From: Streptomyces alboflavus
GTDB taxonomy: Bacteria; Actinomycetota; Actinomycetes; Streptomycetales; Streptomycetaceae
Assembly: GCF_000716675.1 (NCBI RefSeq)
Contig: NZ_JNXT01000058.1
Location: forward strand, 1-53,121
Direction of reading: 5' to 3'
Length of the DNA stretch: 53,121 nt
Shown: positions 40,139 through 48,329 of the stretch, piece by piece
Layout: each line of letters opens with the position of its first letter
Numbering within the stretch: position 1 is the stretch's first letter
Notes under the pieces: model-generated
Seen by the model: the letters and a program-made list of their open reading frames with translations, nothing else
The model's database searches: none
Told to the model about the DNA's origin: nothing
Translations under genes and position numbers: made by a program

Positions 40139-40299
40139 GACTCGTCCCCCGTCGACACACCCACCGGATCAGGAACCACGTCCGGGCCCGCCGCCACGGA
40201 ACTGGCGACGGCCGACACACCCGCCGCCCCGGAAGCCGTCAGCCCCGCCGCGCCACAACCCACCGCCGGACCCGCCGCACCAGAAGTCAGAGCCTCCAT
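40135..40299 (-). CDS. possible 54-residue leader protein
   Basis: An ATG at 40299, preceded by GTGGGGGC, opens a frame of 54 codons (MEALTSGAAGPAVGCGAAGL to VGVSTGDES) that ends in TGA overlapping the hexosaminidase GTG by four bases. Composition is Ala, Gly and Val with high third-position GC, so the open frame alone is weak evidence; the GTGA junction is the better one. It could be a coupled small protein. The rest of 40139-40517 is a divergent promoter region. Confidence 0.35.
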   Translation of the reverse strand: MEALTSGAAGPAVGCGAAGLTASGAAGVSAVASSVAAGPDVVPDPVGVSTGDES

Positions 40300-40517
40300 G
40301 CCCCCACGCTAAGCCCGCCCCGGCGCCGCCCGCTCGTCCACCCCACGGGGGCCCACGCGTCCACCGGTCAACCCCAAACTCTCCCATTCGGATGAAATCC
40401 GGGTGCCTCACGGACACCTCTCTCCCCTCCCCGCTAGCGTTGCCCCAGACCTCGCGCCGGGATCCCGCCCCGCGCCGGGACCACCCGACACCCGCTGCTC
40501 TGTGCCGAGGAGCTCCC

Positions 40518-41081
40518 CTGCCGCCGCACCGCGCCATACCGGACGCCCTGAACGCCGCACAGCCGAAGGACGCCGAGCGCACCCTGCTGACCTGCTGCGG
40601 AAGCCGTCACTGGGCCCGCCGCGTCGCCGCCCACCGGCCCTACCCCGACCTGGACGCGCTGCTCGCCGCCGCCGACGAGGCGGCCTACGACCTCGCGCCC
40701 GACGACCTCGCCGAGGCCCTGGCCGCCGAACCCCTGGAGCCCTCGCTCCCGCCCGGCCACGGCTACGAGGCCGCGGCCACCGCCCTGCGCGCCGCCACCG
40801 CCGCGTACGAGAGCCGCTTCGGCCACGCCTTCGTGGTCTGCCTCGACGCCGTCGCCCCCAGCGAGGCCCTCGACCACCTGCTCGCCTCCATCCGCGACCG
40901 CCTCGGCAACGACCCGGAGGAGGAGCGCGCCGTGGCCGCCGAGGAACTGCGGCGCCTGGCCCGCGGCCGCCTCACCCGCCTGGTCCACGCCCAGGCCGCG
41001 CCGACCGCCGCGAACAGCCCCGCCGCACCCCCGGCCCAGCGGGGCGAACCCCACCGCGATAGCCCGTACGTACCAGTTTGA
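40518..41081 (+). CDS. OHCU decarboxylase-like protein
   Basis: The 187-residue protein matches the 2-oxo-4-hydroxy-4-carboxy-5-ureidoimidazoline decarboxylase family of uric acid degradation in its layout: LLTCCGSRHWARRVAAHRPY near the N-terminus and YESRFGHAFVVCLDAVAPSE near residue 100. The usual catalytic His/Glu region is only partly recognisable, so activity is uncertain. No ATG, GTG or TTG is placed well. A CTG at 40518 lies five bases after AGGAG and gives the expected start. No other urate genes are nearby. The Ala/Pro tail (about 155-187) is of low complexity. Confidence 0.75.
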   Translation: MPPHRAIPDALNAAQPKDAERTLLTCCGSRHWARRVAAHRPYPDLDALLAAADEAAYDLAPDDLAEALAAEPLEPSLPPGHGYEAAATALRAATAAYESRFGHAFVVCLDAVAPSEALDHLLASIRDRLGNDPEEERAVAAEELRRLARGRLTRLVHAQAAPTAANSPAAPPAQRGEPHRDSPYVPV

Positions 41082-41229
41082 TTGCCTGTTTGATCACACC
41101 AGCGGACCCCGGGCGGGGAAGCCGACAACTCGTCGATACGATGTCGAGCGGCCGGTGGACCGTACCCGGCCGGGCTCGTCCGACCGAGAAGCCGGCCGGC
41201 CCCAATCCCCGCTCCCGGAGGGTTCTTCC

Positions 41230-41610
41230 GTGCCGGCTGGAACGCTGTACCGCGGCCGGGAAGGCATGTGGTCATGGGTGGCTCATCGAGTCACCGGTGT
41301 CCTCATCTTCTTCTTCCTGTTCGTGCATGTCCTCGACACCGCTCTCGTCCGCGTCTCCCCTGAGGCGTACGACGAAGTCGTGGCCACCTACAAGACACCT
41401 CTCGTCGCGCTCCTGGAGTACGGCCTCGTCGCCGCGATCCTCTTCCACGCGCTGAACGGTCTGCGTGTCATCGCCGTCGACTTCTGGTCGAAGGGCCCCC
41501 GCTACCAGAAGCAGATGCTCTGGACCGTCGTGGGCATCTGGGTCGTGCTGATGGTCGGCGCGCTCTACCCGGTCCTCGGCCACGCCGTCCGTGAAGTATT
41601 CGGGAGCTGA
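41230..41610 (+). CDS. sdhC: succinate dehydrogenase cytochrome b subunit
   Basis: The 126-residue membrane protein has three helices, with the haem-region pattern MWSWVAHRVTGVLIFFFLFV near residue 17 and FHALNGLRVIAVDFW near 75, typical of actinobacterial SdhC. It anchors the dehydrogenase and passes electrons to menaquinone. The GTG at 41230 (VPAGTLYRGREG) follows GGAGGG by eight bases. It starts the sdhCDAB operon; the promoter must lie in 41082-41229, where I could not define it exactly. Confidence 0.93.
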   Translation: MPAGTLYRGREGMWSWVAHRVTGVLIFFFLFVHVLDTALVRVSPEAYDEVVATYKTPLVALLEYGLVAAILFHALNGLRVIAVDFWSKGPRYQKQMLWTVVGIWVVLMVGALYPVLGHAVREVFGS

Positions 41611-41618
41611 GGCCAGAC

Positions 41619-42113
41619 ATGTCCACTGACACGACCGTGACGAAGTCCGGCGGCTCCGGCGTCGGCCCCGTCGAAGACGTCGCGCTGTACGACGTCGACC
41701 ACCCGGCCCCCCTCATCGAGGCCCCCCGCAAGCGCACCTCGAAGACCCCGCGCGCCACGCGCGGCAACTTCGAGATGGCCGCGTGGCTGTTCATGCGCCT
41801 GTCCGGCGTCGTCCTCGTCGTCCTCGTCATCACGCACCTGCTGATCCAGCTGGTCCTCGACGGCGGCGTGAGCAAGATCGGCTTCGCGTTCGTCGCGGGC
41901 CGCTGGGCCTCGCCGTTCTGGCAGGTCTGGGACCTGCTGATGCTGTGGCTCGCGATGCTGCACGGCGCGAACGGCCTGCGCACGGTCATCAACGACTACG
42001 CGGAGCGCCCGAACACGCGCCTGTGGCTGAAGGGCCTGCTGTACACCGCCACGGTGTTCACCATCCTGCTGGGCACGCTGGTGATCTTCACCTTCGACCC
42101 GAACATCCGCTAG
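41619..42113 (+). CDS. sdhD: succinate dehydrogenase hydrophobic subunit
   Basis: The 164-residue protein has a charged, disordered N-terminus (about 1-45) and three membrane helices. AAWLFMRLSGVVLVVLVITH is the first, and LWLAMLHGANGLRTVINDYA contains the conserved His of the haem/quinone region. It forms the membrane anchor with SdhC. The ATG at 41619 has GAGG six bases before it and lies eight bases after the sdhC stop. Confidence 0.93.
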   Translation: MSTDTTVTKSGGSGVGPVEDVALYDVDHPAPLIEAPRKRTSKTPRATRGNFEMAAWLFMRLSGVVLVVLVITHLLIQLVLDGGVSKIGFAFVAGRWASPFWQVWDLLMLWLAMLHGANGLRTVINDYAERPNTRLWLKGLLYTATVFTILLGTLVIFTFDPNIR

Positions 42114-42136
42114 GCACGGGGCTGAGGTAACCACCC

Positions 42137-43891
42137 ATGAAGATCCACAAGTACGACACCGTCATCGTCGGCGCGGGCGGCGCCGGCATGCGCGCCGCCA
42201 TCGAGGCGACGAAGCGCAGCCGCACCGCCGTGCTCACCAAGCTCTACCCCACGCGTTCCCACACGGGCGCGGCGCAGGGCGGCATGGCCGCCGCGCTCGC
42301 CAACGTGGAGGAGGACAACTGGGAGTGGCACACCTTCGACACGATCAAGGGCGGTGACTACCTGGTCGACCAGGACGCCGCCGAGATCCTGGCGAAGGAG
42401 GCCATCGACGCGGTCCTCGACCTCGAGAAGATGGGCCTGCCATTCGGCCGCACGCCCGAGGGCCAGATCGACCAGCGCCGGTTCGGCGGTCACTCCCGCA
42501 ACCACGGCGAGGCCCCGGTCCGCCGATCCTGCTACTCGGGCGACCGCACCGGCCACATGATCCTCCAGACCCTCTACCAGAACTGCATCAAGGAGGGTGT
42601 GGAGTTCTTCAACGAGTTCTACGTCCTCGATCAGCTCATCGTGGAGGAGGACGGCGTCAGGAAGTCGGCGGGCGTCGTCGCGTACGAGCTGGCCACCGGT
42701 GAGATCCACGTCTTCCAGGCGAAGGCCGTCATCTACGCCTCGGGCGGCACCGGCAAGTTCTTCAAGGTGACCTCCAACGCGCACACCCTCACCGGTGACG
42801 GCCAGGCGGCCTGCTACCGGCGCGGTCTGCCCCTTGAGGACATGGAGTTCTTCCAGTTCCACCCGACCGGCATCTGGCGCATGGGCATCCTGCTCACGGA
42901 GGGCGCCCGCGGTGAGGGCGGCATCCTCCGCAACAAGGACGGCGAGCGCTTCATGGAGAAGTACGCGCCGGTCATGAAGGACCTCGCGTCCCGTGACGTC
43001 GTCTCGCGCTCCATCTACACGGAGATCCGCGAGGGCCGCGGCTGCGGTCCCGAGGGCGACCACGTCTACCTCGACCTGACGCACCTCCCGCCGGAGCAGC
43101 TGGACGCCAAGCTCCCGGACATCACCGAGTTCGCGCGCACGTACCTCGGCATCGAGCCCTACACGGACCCGATCCCGATCCAGCCCACCGCGCACTACGC
43201 CATGGGCGGCATCCCGACGAACGTCGAGGGCGAGGTCCTGTCCGACAACACCACCGTCGTCCCGGGCCTGTACGCCGCCGGCGAGGTCGCCTGTGTCTCG
43301 GTGCACGGCGCCAACCGCCTCGGCACCAACTCGCTCCTGGACATCAACGTCTTCGGCCGCCGCGCGGGCATCGCCGCCGCCGAGTACTCCGAGAAGGCCG
43401 ACTTCGTCGAGCTGCCGGAGAACCCGGCGGAGCTCGTGGTCTCCCTGGTGGAGCAGCTGCGCGACTCCACCGGCACGGAGCGCGTCGCGGACATCCGCAA
43501 GGAGCTCCAGGAGACGATGGACGCCAACGTGATGGTGTTCCGTACGGAGCAGACCATCAAGACGGCCGTCGAGAAGATCGCCGAGCTGCGCGAGCGCTAC
43601 AAGAACGTCTCGGTCCAGGACAAGGGCAAGCGCTTCAACACCGACCTCCTTGAGGCAATCGAGCTGGGCAACCTGCTCGACCTCGCCGAGGTCATGGCGG
43701 TCTCGGCCCTCGCCCGCAAGGAGTCCCGCGGCGGCCACTACCGCGAGGACTACCCCAACCGCGACGACGTCAACTTCATGCGCCACACCATGGCGTACCG
43801 CGAGGTCGCCGACGACGGCAAGGACTCGATCCGCCTCGACTACAAGCCGGTCGTCCAGACCCGCTACCAGCCGATGGAGCGTAAGTACTGA
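42137..43891 (+). CDS. sdhA: succinate dehydrogenase flavoprotein
   Basis: The 584-residue catalytic subunit oxidises succinate to fumarate with covalently bound FAD. Key parts are VIVGAGGAGMRAAIEATKRS (FAD-binding), TRSHTGAAQGGMAAAL with the FAD-linking His, FGGHSRNHGEAPVRRSCYSG, and the substrate/capping region ending HGANRLGTNSLLDI. The length is normal. A GAGG site precedes ATG 42137. It is followed directly by sdhB (TGATG overlap at 43891). Confidence 0.97.
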   Translation: MKIHKYDTVIVGAGGAGMRAAIEATKRSRTAVLTKLYPTRSHTGAAQGGMAAALANVEEDNWEWHTFDTIKGGDYLVDQDAAEILAKEAIDAVLDLEKMGLPFGRTPEGQIDQRRFGGHSRNHGEAPVRRSCYSGDRTGHMILQTLYQNCIKEGVEFFNEFYVLDQLIVEEDGVRKSAGVVAYELATGEIHVFQAKAVIYASGGTGKFFKVTSNAHTLTGDGQAACYRRGLPLEDMEFFQFHPTGIWRMGILLTEGARGEGGILRNKDGERFMEKYAPVMKDLASRDVVSRSIYTEIREGRGCGPEGDHVYLDLTHLPPEQLDAKLPDITEFARTYLGIEPYTDPIPIQPTAHYAMGGIPTNVEGEVLSDNTTVVPGLYAAGEVACVSVHGANRLGTNSLLDINVFGRRAGIAAAEYSEKADFVELPENPAELVVSLVEQLRDSTGTERVADIRKELQETMDANVMVFRTEQTIKTAVEKIAELRERYKNVSVQDKGKRFNTDLLEAIELGNLLDLAEVMAVSALARKESRGGHYREDYPNRDDVNFMRHTMAYREVADDGKDSIRLDYKPVVQTRYQPMERKY

Positions 43892-44652
43892 TGGCAACTC
43901 CGACGATGGACAAGGTCGAGGCGGAAGCCGCGGCCTCGTCCCACCTCATCACCGTCACCTTCCGGATCCGCCGCTTCAACCCGGAGATCTCGGCGGACGC
44001 GGTCTGGGAAGACTTCCAGCTGGAGATCGACCCCAAGGAGCGCGTCCTCGACGGCCTCCACAAGATCAAGTGGGACCTGGACGGCACCCTGACGTTCCGC
44101 CGCTCCTGCGCGCACGGCATCTGCGGCTCGGACGCCATGCGCATCAACGGCAAGAACCGCCTTGCCTGCAAGACCCTGATCAAGGACATCAACCCGGCCA
44201 AGCCGATCACGGTCGAGCCCATCAAGGGCCTGACGGTCCTCAAGGACCTCGTCGTGGACATGGAGCCGTTCTTCCAGGCCTACCGCGACGTGATGCCCTT
44301 CCTGGTCACCACGGGCAACGAGCCGACGCGCGAGCGCCTCCAGTCCCCCGAGGACCGCGAGCGCTTCGACGACACCACGAAGTGCATCCTGTGCGCCGCG
44401 TGCACGTCGTCCTGCCCGGTCTTCTGGAACGACGGCCAGTACTTCGGCCCGGCCGCGATCGTCAACGCGCACCGCTTCATCTTCGACTCGCGCGACGAGG
44501 CCGGTGAGCAGCGCCTGGAGATCCTGAACGACAAGGACGGCGTGTGGCGCTGCCGCACGACGTTCAACTGCACGGACGCGTGCCCGCGTGGCATCGAGGT
44601 CACGAAGGCGATCCAGGAGGTGAAGCGGGCGCTGATCACGCGCCGCTTCTAG
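43891..44652 (+). CDS. sdhB: succinate dehydrogenase iron-sulfur subunit
   Basis: The 253-residue subunit carries the three iron-sulfur clusters that connect FAD to the membrane quinone site. The 2Fe-2S motif is SCAHGICGSDAM with Cys73, Cys78, Asp81 and Cys93; Asp at the third position also occurs in the E. coli enzyme as I recall. The 4Fe-4S and 3Fe-4S sites are CILCAACTSSCPVF and CRTTFNCTDACPRGI. The start codon shares a base with the sdhA stop. The operon ends at the hairpin 44671-44717. Confidence 0.97.
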   Translation: MATPTMDKVEAEAAASSHLITVTFRIRRFNPEISADAVWEDFQLEIDPKERVLDGLHKIKWDLDGTLTFRRSCAHGICGSDAMRINGKNRLACKTLIKDINPAKPITVEPIKGLTVLKDLVVDMEPFFQAYRDVMPFLVTTGNEPTRERLQSPEDRERFDDTTKCILCAACTSSCPVFWNDGQYFGPAAIVNAHRFIFDSRDEAGEQRLEILNDKDGVWRCRTTFNCTDACPRGIEVTKAIQEVKRALITRRF

Positions 44653-44670
44653 CCTCCGGCTCGGCTCGCA

Positions 44671-44717
44671 GTGAGGGCCCCGCTTCCCGGTTCCACACCG
44701 GGGTGCGGGGCCCTCAC
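44671..44717 (+). terminator. terminator of the sdh operon
   Basis: GTGAGGGCCCCGC (44671-44683) pairs perfectly with GCGGGGCCCTCAC (44705-44717), and an inner CCCGG/CCGGG hairpin fills the loop. It begins 18 bases after the sdhB stop. Confidence 0.85.
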
Positions 44718-44805
44718 TCGTTCTGGTGAACGATTCGGCTCCGGACGCCCGGGCCTGGTTCGTCCTACGATGATGCTCTCGACACCAGCCCACAGGAGGC
44801 ACGCG

Positions 44806-45405
44806 ATGTCCGCAGCATCCGTCGAGCAGCCGCATGACGACCGACCTCTGATCGCTGAGGCCAACCGGCTCAGGGACCGCAATCCGGGCTACCGCGTCGA
44901 GATCATCGGAGGCCAGATCCTCGTGAGCCCGCCCGCAGACGGCCCCCATGCCGACGTCCTGACGGACCTCATGTTGCCGTTCATCTCGGCGGGGTTGCAC
45001 TCCACAGACTCAAGGGTGATGCAGGCGTTCGGCGTGTGGCTGCCCACCGGCGCTGAGGACCACGCGATCCCCGACTTGTCGGTGGTAGACGCCGACTACC
45101 GGGATCATTACATCGAGAACGGCTGCTACGACCCAGCCGTCTTCCGCCTTGTCCTGGAAGTCACCTCCAGCAACTACCAGGCGGACCTGCGCACCAAAGT
45201 CTCCGCGTACGCCGAGGCCAAGATCCCTGTCTACGTCATCGTCGACCGCAAGCACCAGCGGCTCCACGTCCTCACCGACCCGGCGGCCGGCGGCTACGCC
45301 AACCACCAGGTCCATGCCCCTGGTCAGACGGTCGCCCTCCCCGACTCGCTCGGTGCCAAGGTCTCGCTGGACGTGACGGCCATCCTCACAGCGGGCAAGG
45401 GCTAG
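44806..45405 (+). CDS. Uma2-family protein
   Basis: The 199-residue protein belongs to the Uma2/DUF820 family with a PD-(D/E)XK nuclease fold. The segment RNPGYRVEIIGGQILVSPPA begins the domain, then HAIPDLSVVDADYRD (the PD motif), LVLEVTSSNYQADLRTKVSA (ExTS and Lys) and YAEAKIPVYVIVDRKHQRL. The catalytic-type residues are all present. Function is unknown; the proteins are numerous in Streptomyces. The ATG at 44806 follows AGGAGG by six bases. Its end overlaps the end of the convergent narI gene by four bases. Confidence 0.88.
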   Translation: MSAASVEQPHDDRPLIAEANRLRDRNPGYRVEIIGGQILVSPPADGPHADVLTDLMLPFISAGLHSTDSRVMQAFGVWLPTGAEDHAIPDLSVVDADYRDHYIENGCYDPAVFRLVLEVTSSNYQADLRTKVSAYAEAKIPVYVIVDRKHQRLHVLTDPAAGGYANHQVHAPGQTVALPDSLGAKVSLDVTAILTAGKG

Positions 45406-46124
45406 TCCACCCGCTCCCACCCCCGGCGTTCCTTGCGCGTGGCCACCGTGTCCGGGGTTCGGCTCCGATACACCACATAAGGCCGGAACAGATACTGCAC
45501 CGGCGCGCTGAACATGTGGATCAGGCGGGTGAAGGGCACCAGTGCGATCAGGGTCATGCCGATCACCGCATGGAGCTGGAAGGTCAGGGGGACGCCCGTC
45601 ATCGCGTCGACGTCCGGGCGGAGCGTGAAGAGGCTGCGGGCCCACGGGGCGATGGATTCGCGGTAGTTGTAGCCCTCGCTCACCGAGGAGTTCGTGAGCT
45701 TGGCCCACATGCCCATGACGATCGCGGCGAGCAGCACCGCGTACATGAGCTTGTCGTTGCGGGTGGTCGCCCGGAATACCGGCGTGTTCGTGCGCCTGCG
45801 GTAGAGGAGCAGGGCGATGCCCGCCACCGCGAGGACCCCGGCCGCCGTGCCGCCGAACAACGACAGCAGGTGGTATCCGTGCTCCTTCAGGCCGACCGCG
45901 TTCGTCCACGACTCCGGGATGAACAGGCCCATCACATGGCCGACGAGGACGAAGAGGATGCCGTAGTGGAAGGCGGGGGACGCGATGTTCAGGAGCTTCG
46001 ACTCGTACACCTGTGAGGAACGCGTCGTCCACCCGAACTTGTCGTAGCGGTAGCGCCAGATCGTGCCCGCGACCAGCAGGGTCAGGGCCACGTAGGGCAG
46101 GACCGCCCAGATGAAGGTGTGCAT
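45402..46124 (-). CDS. narI: respiratory nitrate reductase gamma subunit
   Basis: The 240-residue cytochrome b subunit has five membrane helices and haem-binding His residues in FHYGILFVLVGHVMGLFIPE and FQLHAVIGMTLIALVPFTRL. It takes electrons from menaquinol and passes them to NarH. The ATG at 46124 shares a base with the narJ stop (TGATG). It is the last gene of the nar operon. Confidence 0.94.
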   Translation of the reverse strand: MHTFIWAVLPYVALTLLVAGTIWRYRYDKFGWTTRSSQVYESKLLNIASPAFHYGILFVLVGHVMGLFIPESWTNAVGLKEHGYHLLSLFGGTAAGVLAVAGIALLLYRRRTNTPVFRATTRNDKLMYAVLLAAIVMGMWAKLTNSSVSEGYNYRESIAPWARSLFTLRPDVDAMTGVPLTFQLHAVIGMTLIALVPFTRLIHMFSAPVQYLFRPYVVYRSRTPDTVATRKERRGWERVD

Positions 46125-46672
46125 CAGTCGACTCCGACCGTCTCGGTGGGCGGGCCCGTGCGGGCCAGGGCGCGGGCCGCCGCACGGTCCTTGGGCGAGG
46201 GGCCGGGGAGGGTGCGGCAGACCGCGTCGAGGACCGAGGCGTAAGGGGTGCCGTGCTCGGTGAGGGCGATGCGGAGGAGTTCGAGGCCCGCGCGGTGGGT
46301 CAGGAGCAGGTCCGGGGAGCCGGTGGCGGCGGTGAATTCGAGGACCGTGGGGAGGTGGTCGGGGAGTTCCTCGCCGGTCGGCTCCAAAGCCTGGGCGCGG
46401 TACGTCTCCTTGAAGGCGACCAGGGACGCGCCCCGGCGGCGGGTGTCGCCGTCGGCCCACCAGCTCAGGTACAGGCTGTGGCGGTTCTTGAAGTCGAAGG
46501 TGCGGACGTAGTCCTCGGCGAGGGCCGTCGGGGAGGCGGACTCGGCGTGGTCCAGGAAGGCGGCCAGCTCCGGGACGGCCGCGCGGACCAGGGGGAAGTG
46601 GGCGCGGGTCCGCTCGTCCGGGTAGCAGAGGCAGTGCGCGGCGCCCTGGTACAGCGCGGCGTGCGCGGTCAC
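46124..46672 (-). CDS. narJ: nitrate reductase assembly chaperone
   Basis: The 182-residue TorD/DmsD-family chaperone is needed to insert the molybdenum cofactor into NarG. Motifs include QGAAHCLCYPDERTRAHFPL near the N-terminus, AEDYVRTFDFKNRHSLYLSW and VVLEFTA-type HLPTVLEFTAATGSPDLLL. The GTG at 46672 overlaps the narH stop in GTGA (46669-46672). Confidence 0.92.
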   Translation of the reverse strand: MTAHAALYQGAAHCLCYPDERTRAHFPLVRAAVPELAAFLDHAESASPTALAEDYVRTFDFKNRHSLYLSWWADGDTRRRGASLVAFKETYRAQALEPTGEELPDHLPTVLEFTAATGSPDLLLTHRAGLELLRIALTEHGTPYASVLDAVCRTLPGPSPKDRAAARALARTGPPTETVGVD

Positions 46673-48327
46673 CGGCCCTCCTCCCCCGGCTCCGGGGTGT
46701 CCGCGGTCTGGCGGCCCCGGGAGGCGTGGAAGTTCTCGATGGTGACGAGGGGCAGGCCGTTGTGGGTCCCCGAGTCGTCCCCGAAGGGCCCGGGCCCGCC
46801 CATCCCAGGGCCGCCCATCCCAGGACCGCCCGCCGCGTCCAGCGAGCAGCCGTCCGGCACCGCCGACTCCTCCAGGCGCCGCGCGTCCGCCAGGGCCGCC
46901 GTCGGGATGACGTACCGCTCGTCGTACTTGGCGATGGCCAGGAGCCGGTACATGTCCTCGACTCCGGGGCCCGTCATGCCGACCGCCTCGACGGCCGAAC
47001 AGTCCGGCGGGTCGCCCAGGTTGACGCTCCGCATGTACGACCGCATCGCCGCGAGCCGTTCGAGTGCGGCCCGCACCGGTCCGACGTCCCCGGCGGTGAA
47101 GAGTTCCGCGAGGTATTCGAGGGGGATCCGCAGGGTGTCGATGGCGCCGAAGAGGTTGCCCGCGTCCTCCCCGTCGTGCCCGGTCCCGGCGAGGGCCTCC
47201 ACGACCGGGGACAGCGGCGGGACGTACCAGACCATGGGCAGGGTGCGGTACTCCGGGTGCAGCGGGAGCGCGACGCGGTAGGTGCTGATCAGGGCGTGCA
47301 CGGGTGAGCGGCGGGCGGCCTCGATCCAGTCGTGCGGGACGCCGTCGCGCTCGGCCGCGCGCCGCACGTCGGGATCGGACGGGTCGAGGAAGACGCCCAA
47401 CTGGGCCTCGTACAGGTCCTGTTCGGAGGGTGTCGAGGCGGCTGCGGTGACCTTGTCGGCGTCGTAGAGGACCACGCCGAGGTAGCGCAGGCGGCCCACG
47501 CACGTCTCGGAGCAGACCGTCGGCAGGCCGACCTCCAGGCGCGGGTAGCAGAGCGTGCACTTCTCGGCCTTGCCGGTGCGGTGGTTGAAGTAGACCTTCT
47601 TGTACGGGCAGCCCGTCACGCATTTGCGCCAGCCCCGGCAGCCGTCCTGGTCGACGAGGACGATGCCGTCCTCCGCCCGCTTGTACATCGCGCCGGACGG
47701 GCAGGCCGCCACGCACGCCGGGTTCAGGCAGTGCTCGCAGATGCGCGGCAGATAGAACATGAAGGTCTCTTCGAAGGTGGCGCGGATCTCGCGGGAGAGC
47801 CGGTCGGCGGTCCCCCGGGCCTGGTCGCGGGCCTGGTCGCGTGCGCGCTCCACCATCGGGTCCGCGTCGACGCCGGGCGCGCCGCCGCCCAGGTTGTCGT
47901 CCCAGTTCGAGCTCCACTCGATCTTCATGGGCTTGCCGGTGAGCAGGGAGCGGGGCTCCGCGACCGGGTAGTCCTCGCCGAGGGGCGCGTCGGTGAGGTT
48001 CCTGTACTCGTAGGTCCAGGGCTCGTAGTAGTCCTTGATCTCGGGCAGGACCGGGTTGGAGAAGATCGTGGCGAGGGCGTGGAAGCGGCCGCCGGACTTG
48101 AGCTTCAGGGCGCCGCGCCGGTTCAGCTCCCAGCCGCCGCGCCACTTGTCCTGGTCCTCGTAGCGGCGCGGATAGCCCTGGCCCGGGCGGGTCTCGACGT
48201 TGTTGAACCAGACGTACTCCATGCCGGAGCGGTTGGTCCACGTCTGTTTGCAGGTGACGGAGCAGGTGTGGCAGCCGATGCACTTGTCGAGGTTCATGAC
48301 CATCGCGATCTGTGCGAGTACCCGCAT
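46669..48327 (-). CDS. narH: respiratory nitrate reductase beta subunit
   Basis: The 552-residue iron-sulfur subunit carries the electron-transfer clusters between NarI and NarG: CIGCHTCSVTCKQTW near residue 16, CEHCLNPACVAACPSG, GCRGWRKCVTGCPYKK and CTLCYPRL. A low-complexity GGPGMGGPGMGGPGPF insertion near the C-terminus and the RDQARDQARGTADRL repeat near residue 170 are local peculiarities. The ATG at 48327 lies two bases after the narG stop. Confidence 0.95.
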   Translation of the reverse strand: MRVLAQIAMVMNLDKCIGCHTCSVTCKQTWTNRSGMEYVWFNNVETRPGQGYPRRYEDQDKWRGGWELNRRGALKLKSGGRFHALATIFSNPVLPEIKDYYEPWTYEYRNLTDAPLGEDYPVAEPRSLLTGKPMKIEWSSNWDDNLGGGAPGVDADPMVERARDQARDQARGTADRLSREIRATFEETFMFYLPRICEHCLNPACVAACPSGAMYKRAEDGIVLVDQDGCRGWRKCVTGCPYKKVYFNHRTGKAEKCTLCYPRLEVGLPTVCSETCVGRLRYLGVVLYDADKVTAAASTPSEQDLYEAQLGVFLDPSDPDVRRAAERDGVPHDWIEAARRSPVHALISTYRVALPLHPEYRTLPMVWYVPPLSPVVEALAGTGHDGEDAGNLFGAIDTLRIPLEYLAELFTAGDVGPVRAALERLAAMRSYMRSVNLGDPPDCSAVEAVGMTGPGVEDMYRLLAIAKYDERYVIPTAALADARRLEESAVPDGCSLDAAGGPGMGGPGMGGPGPFGDDSGTHNGLPLVTIENFHASRGRQTADTPEPGEEGR

Positions 48328-48329
48328 GG

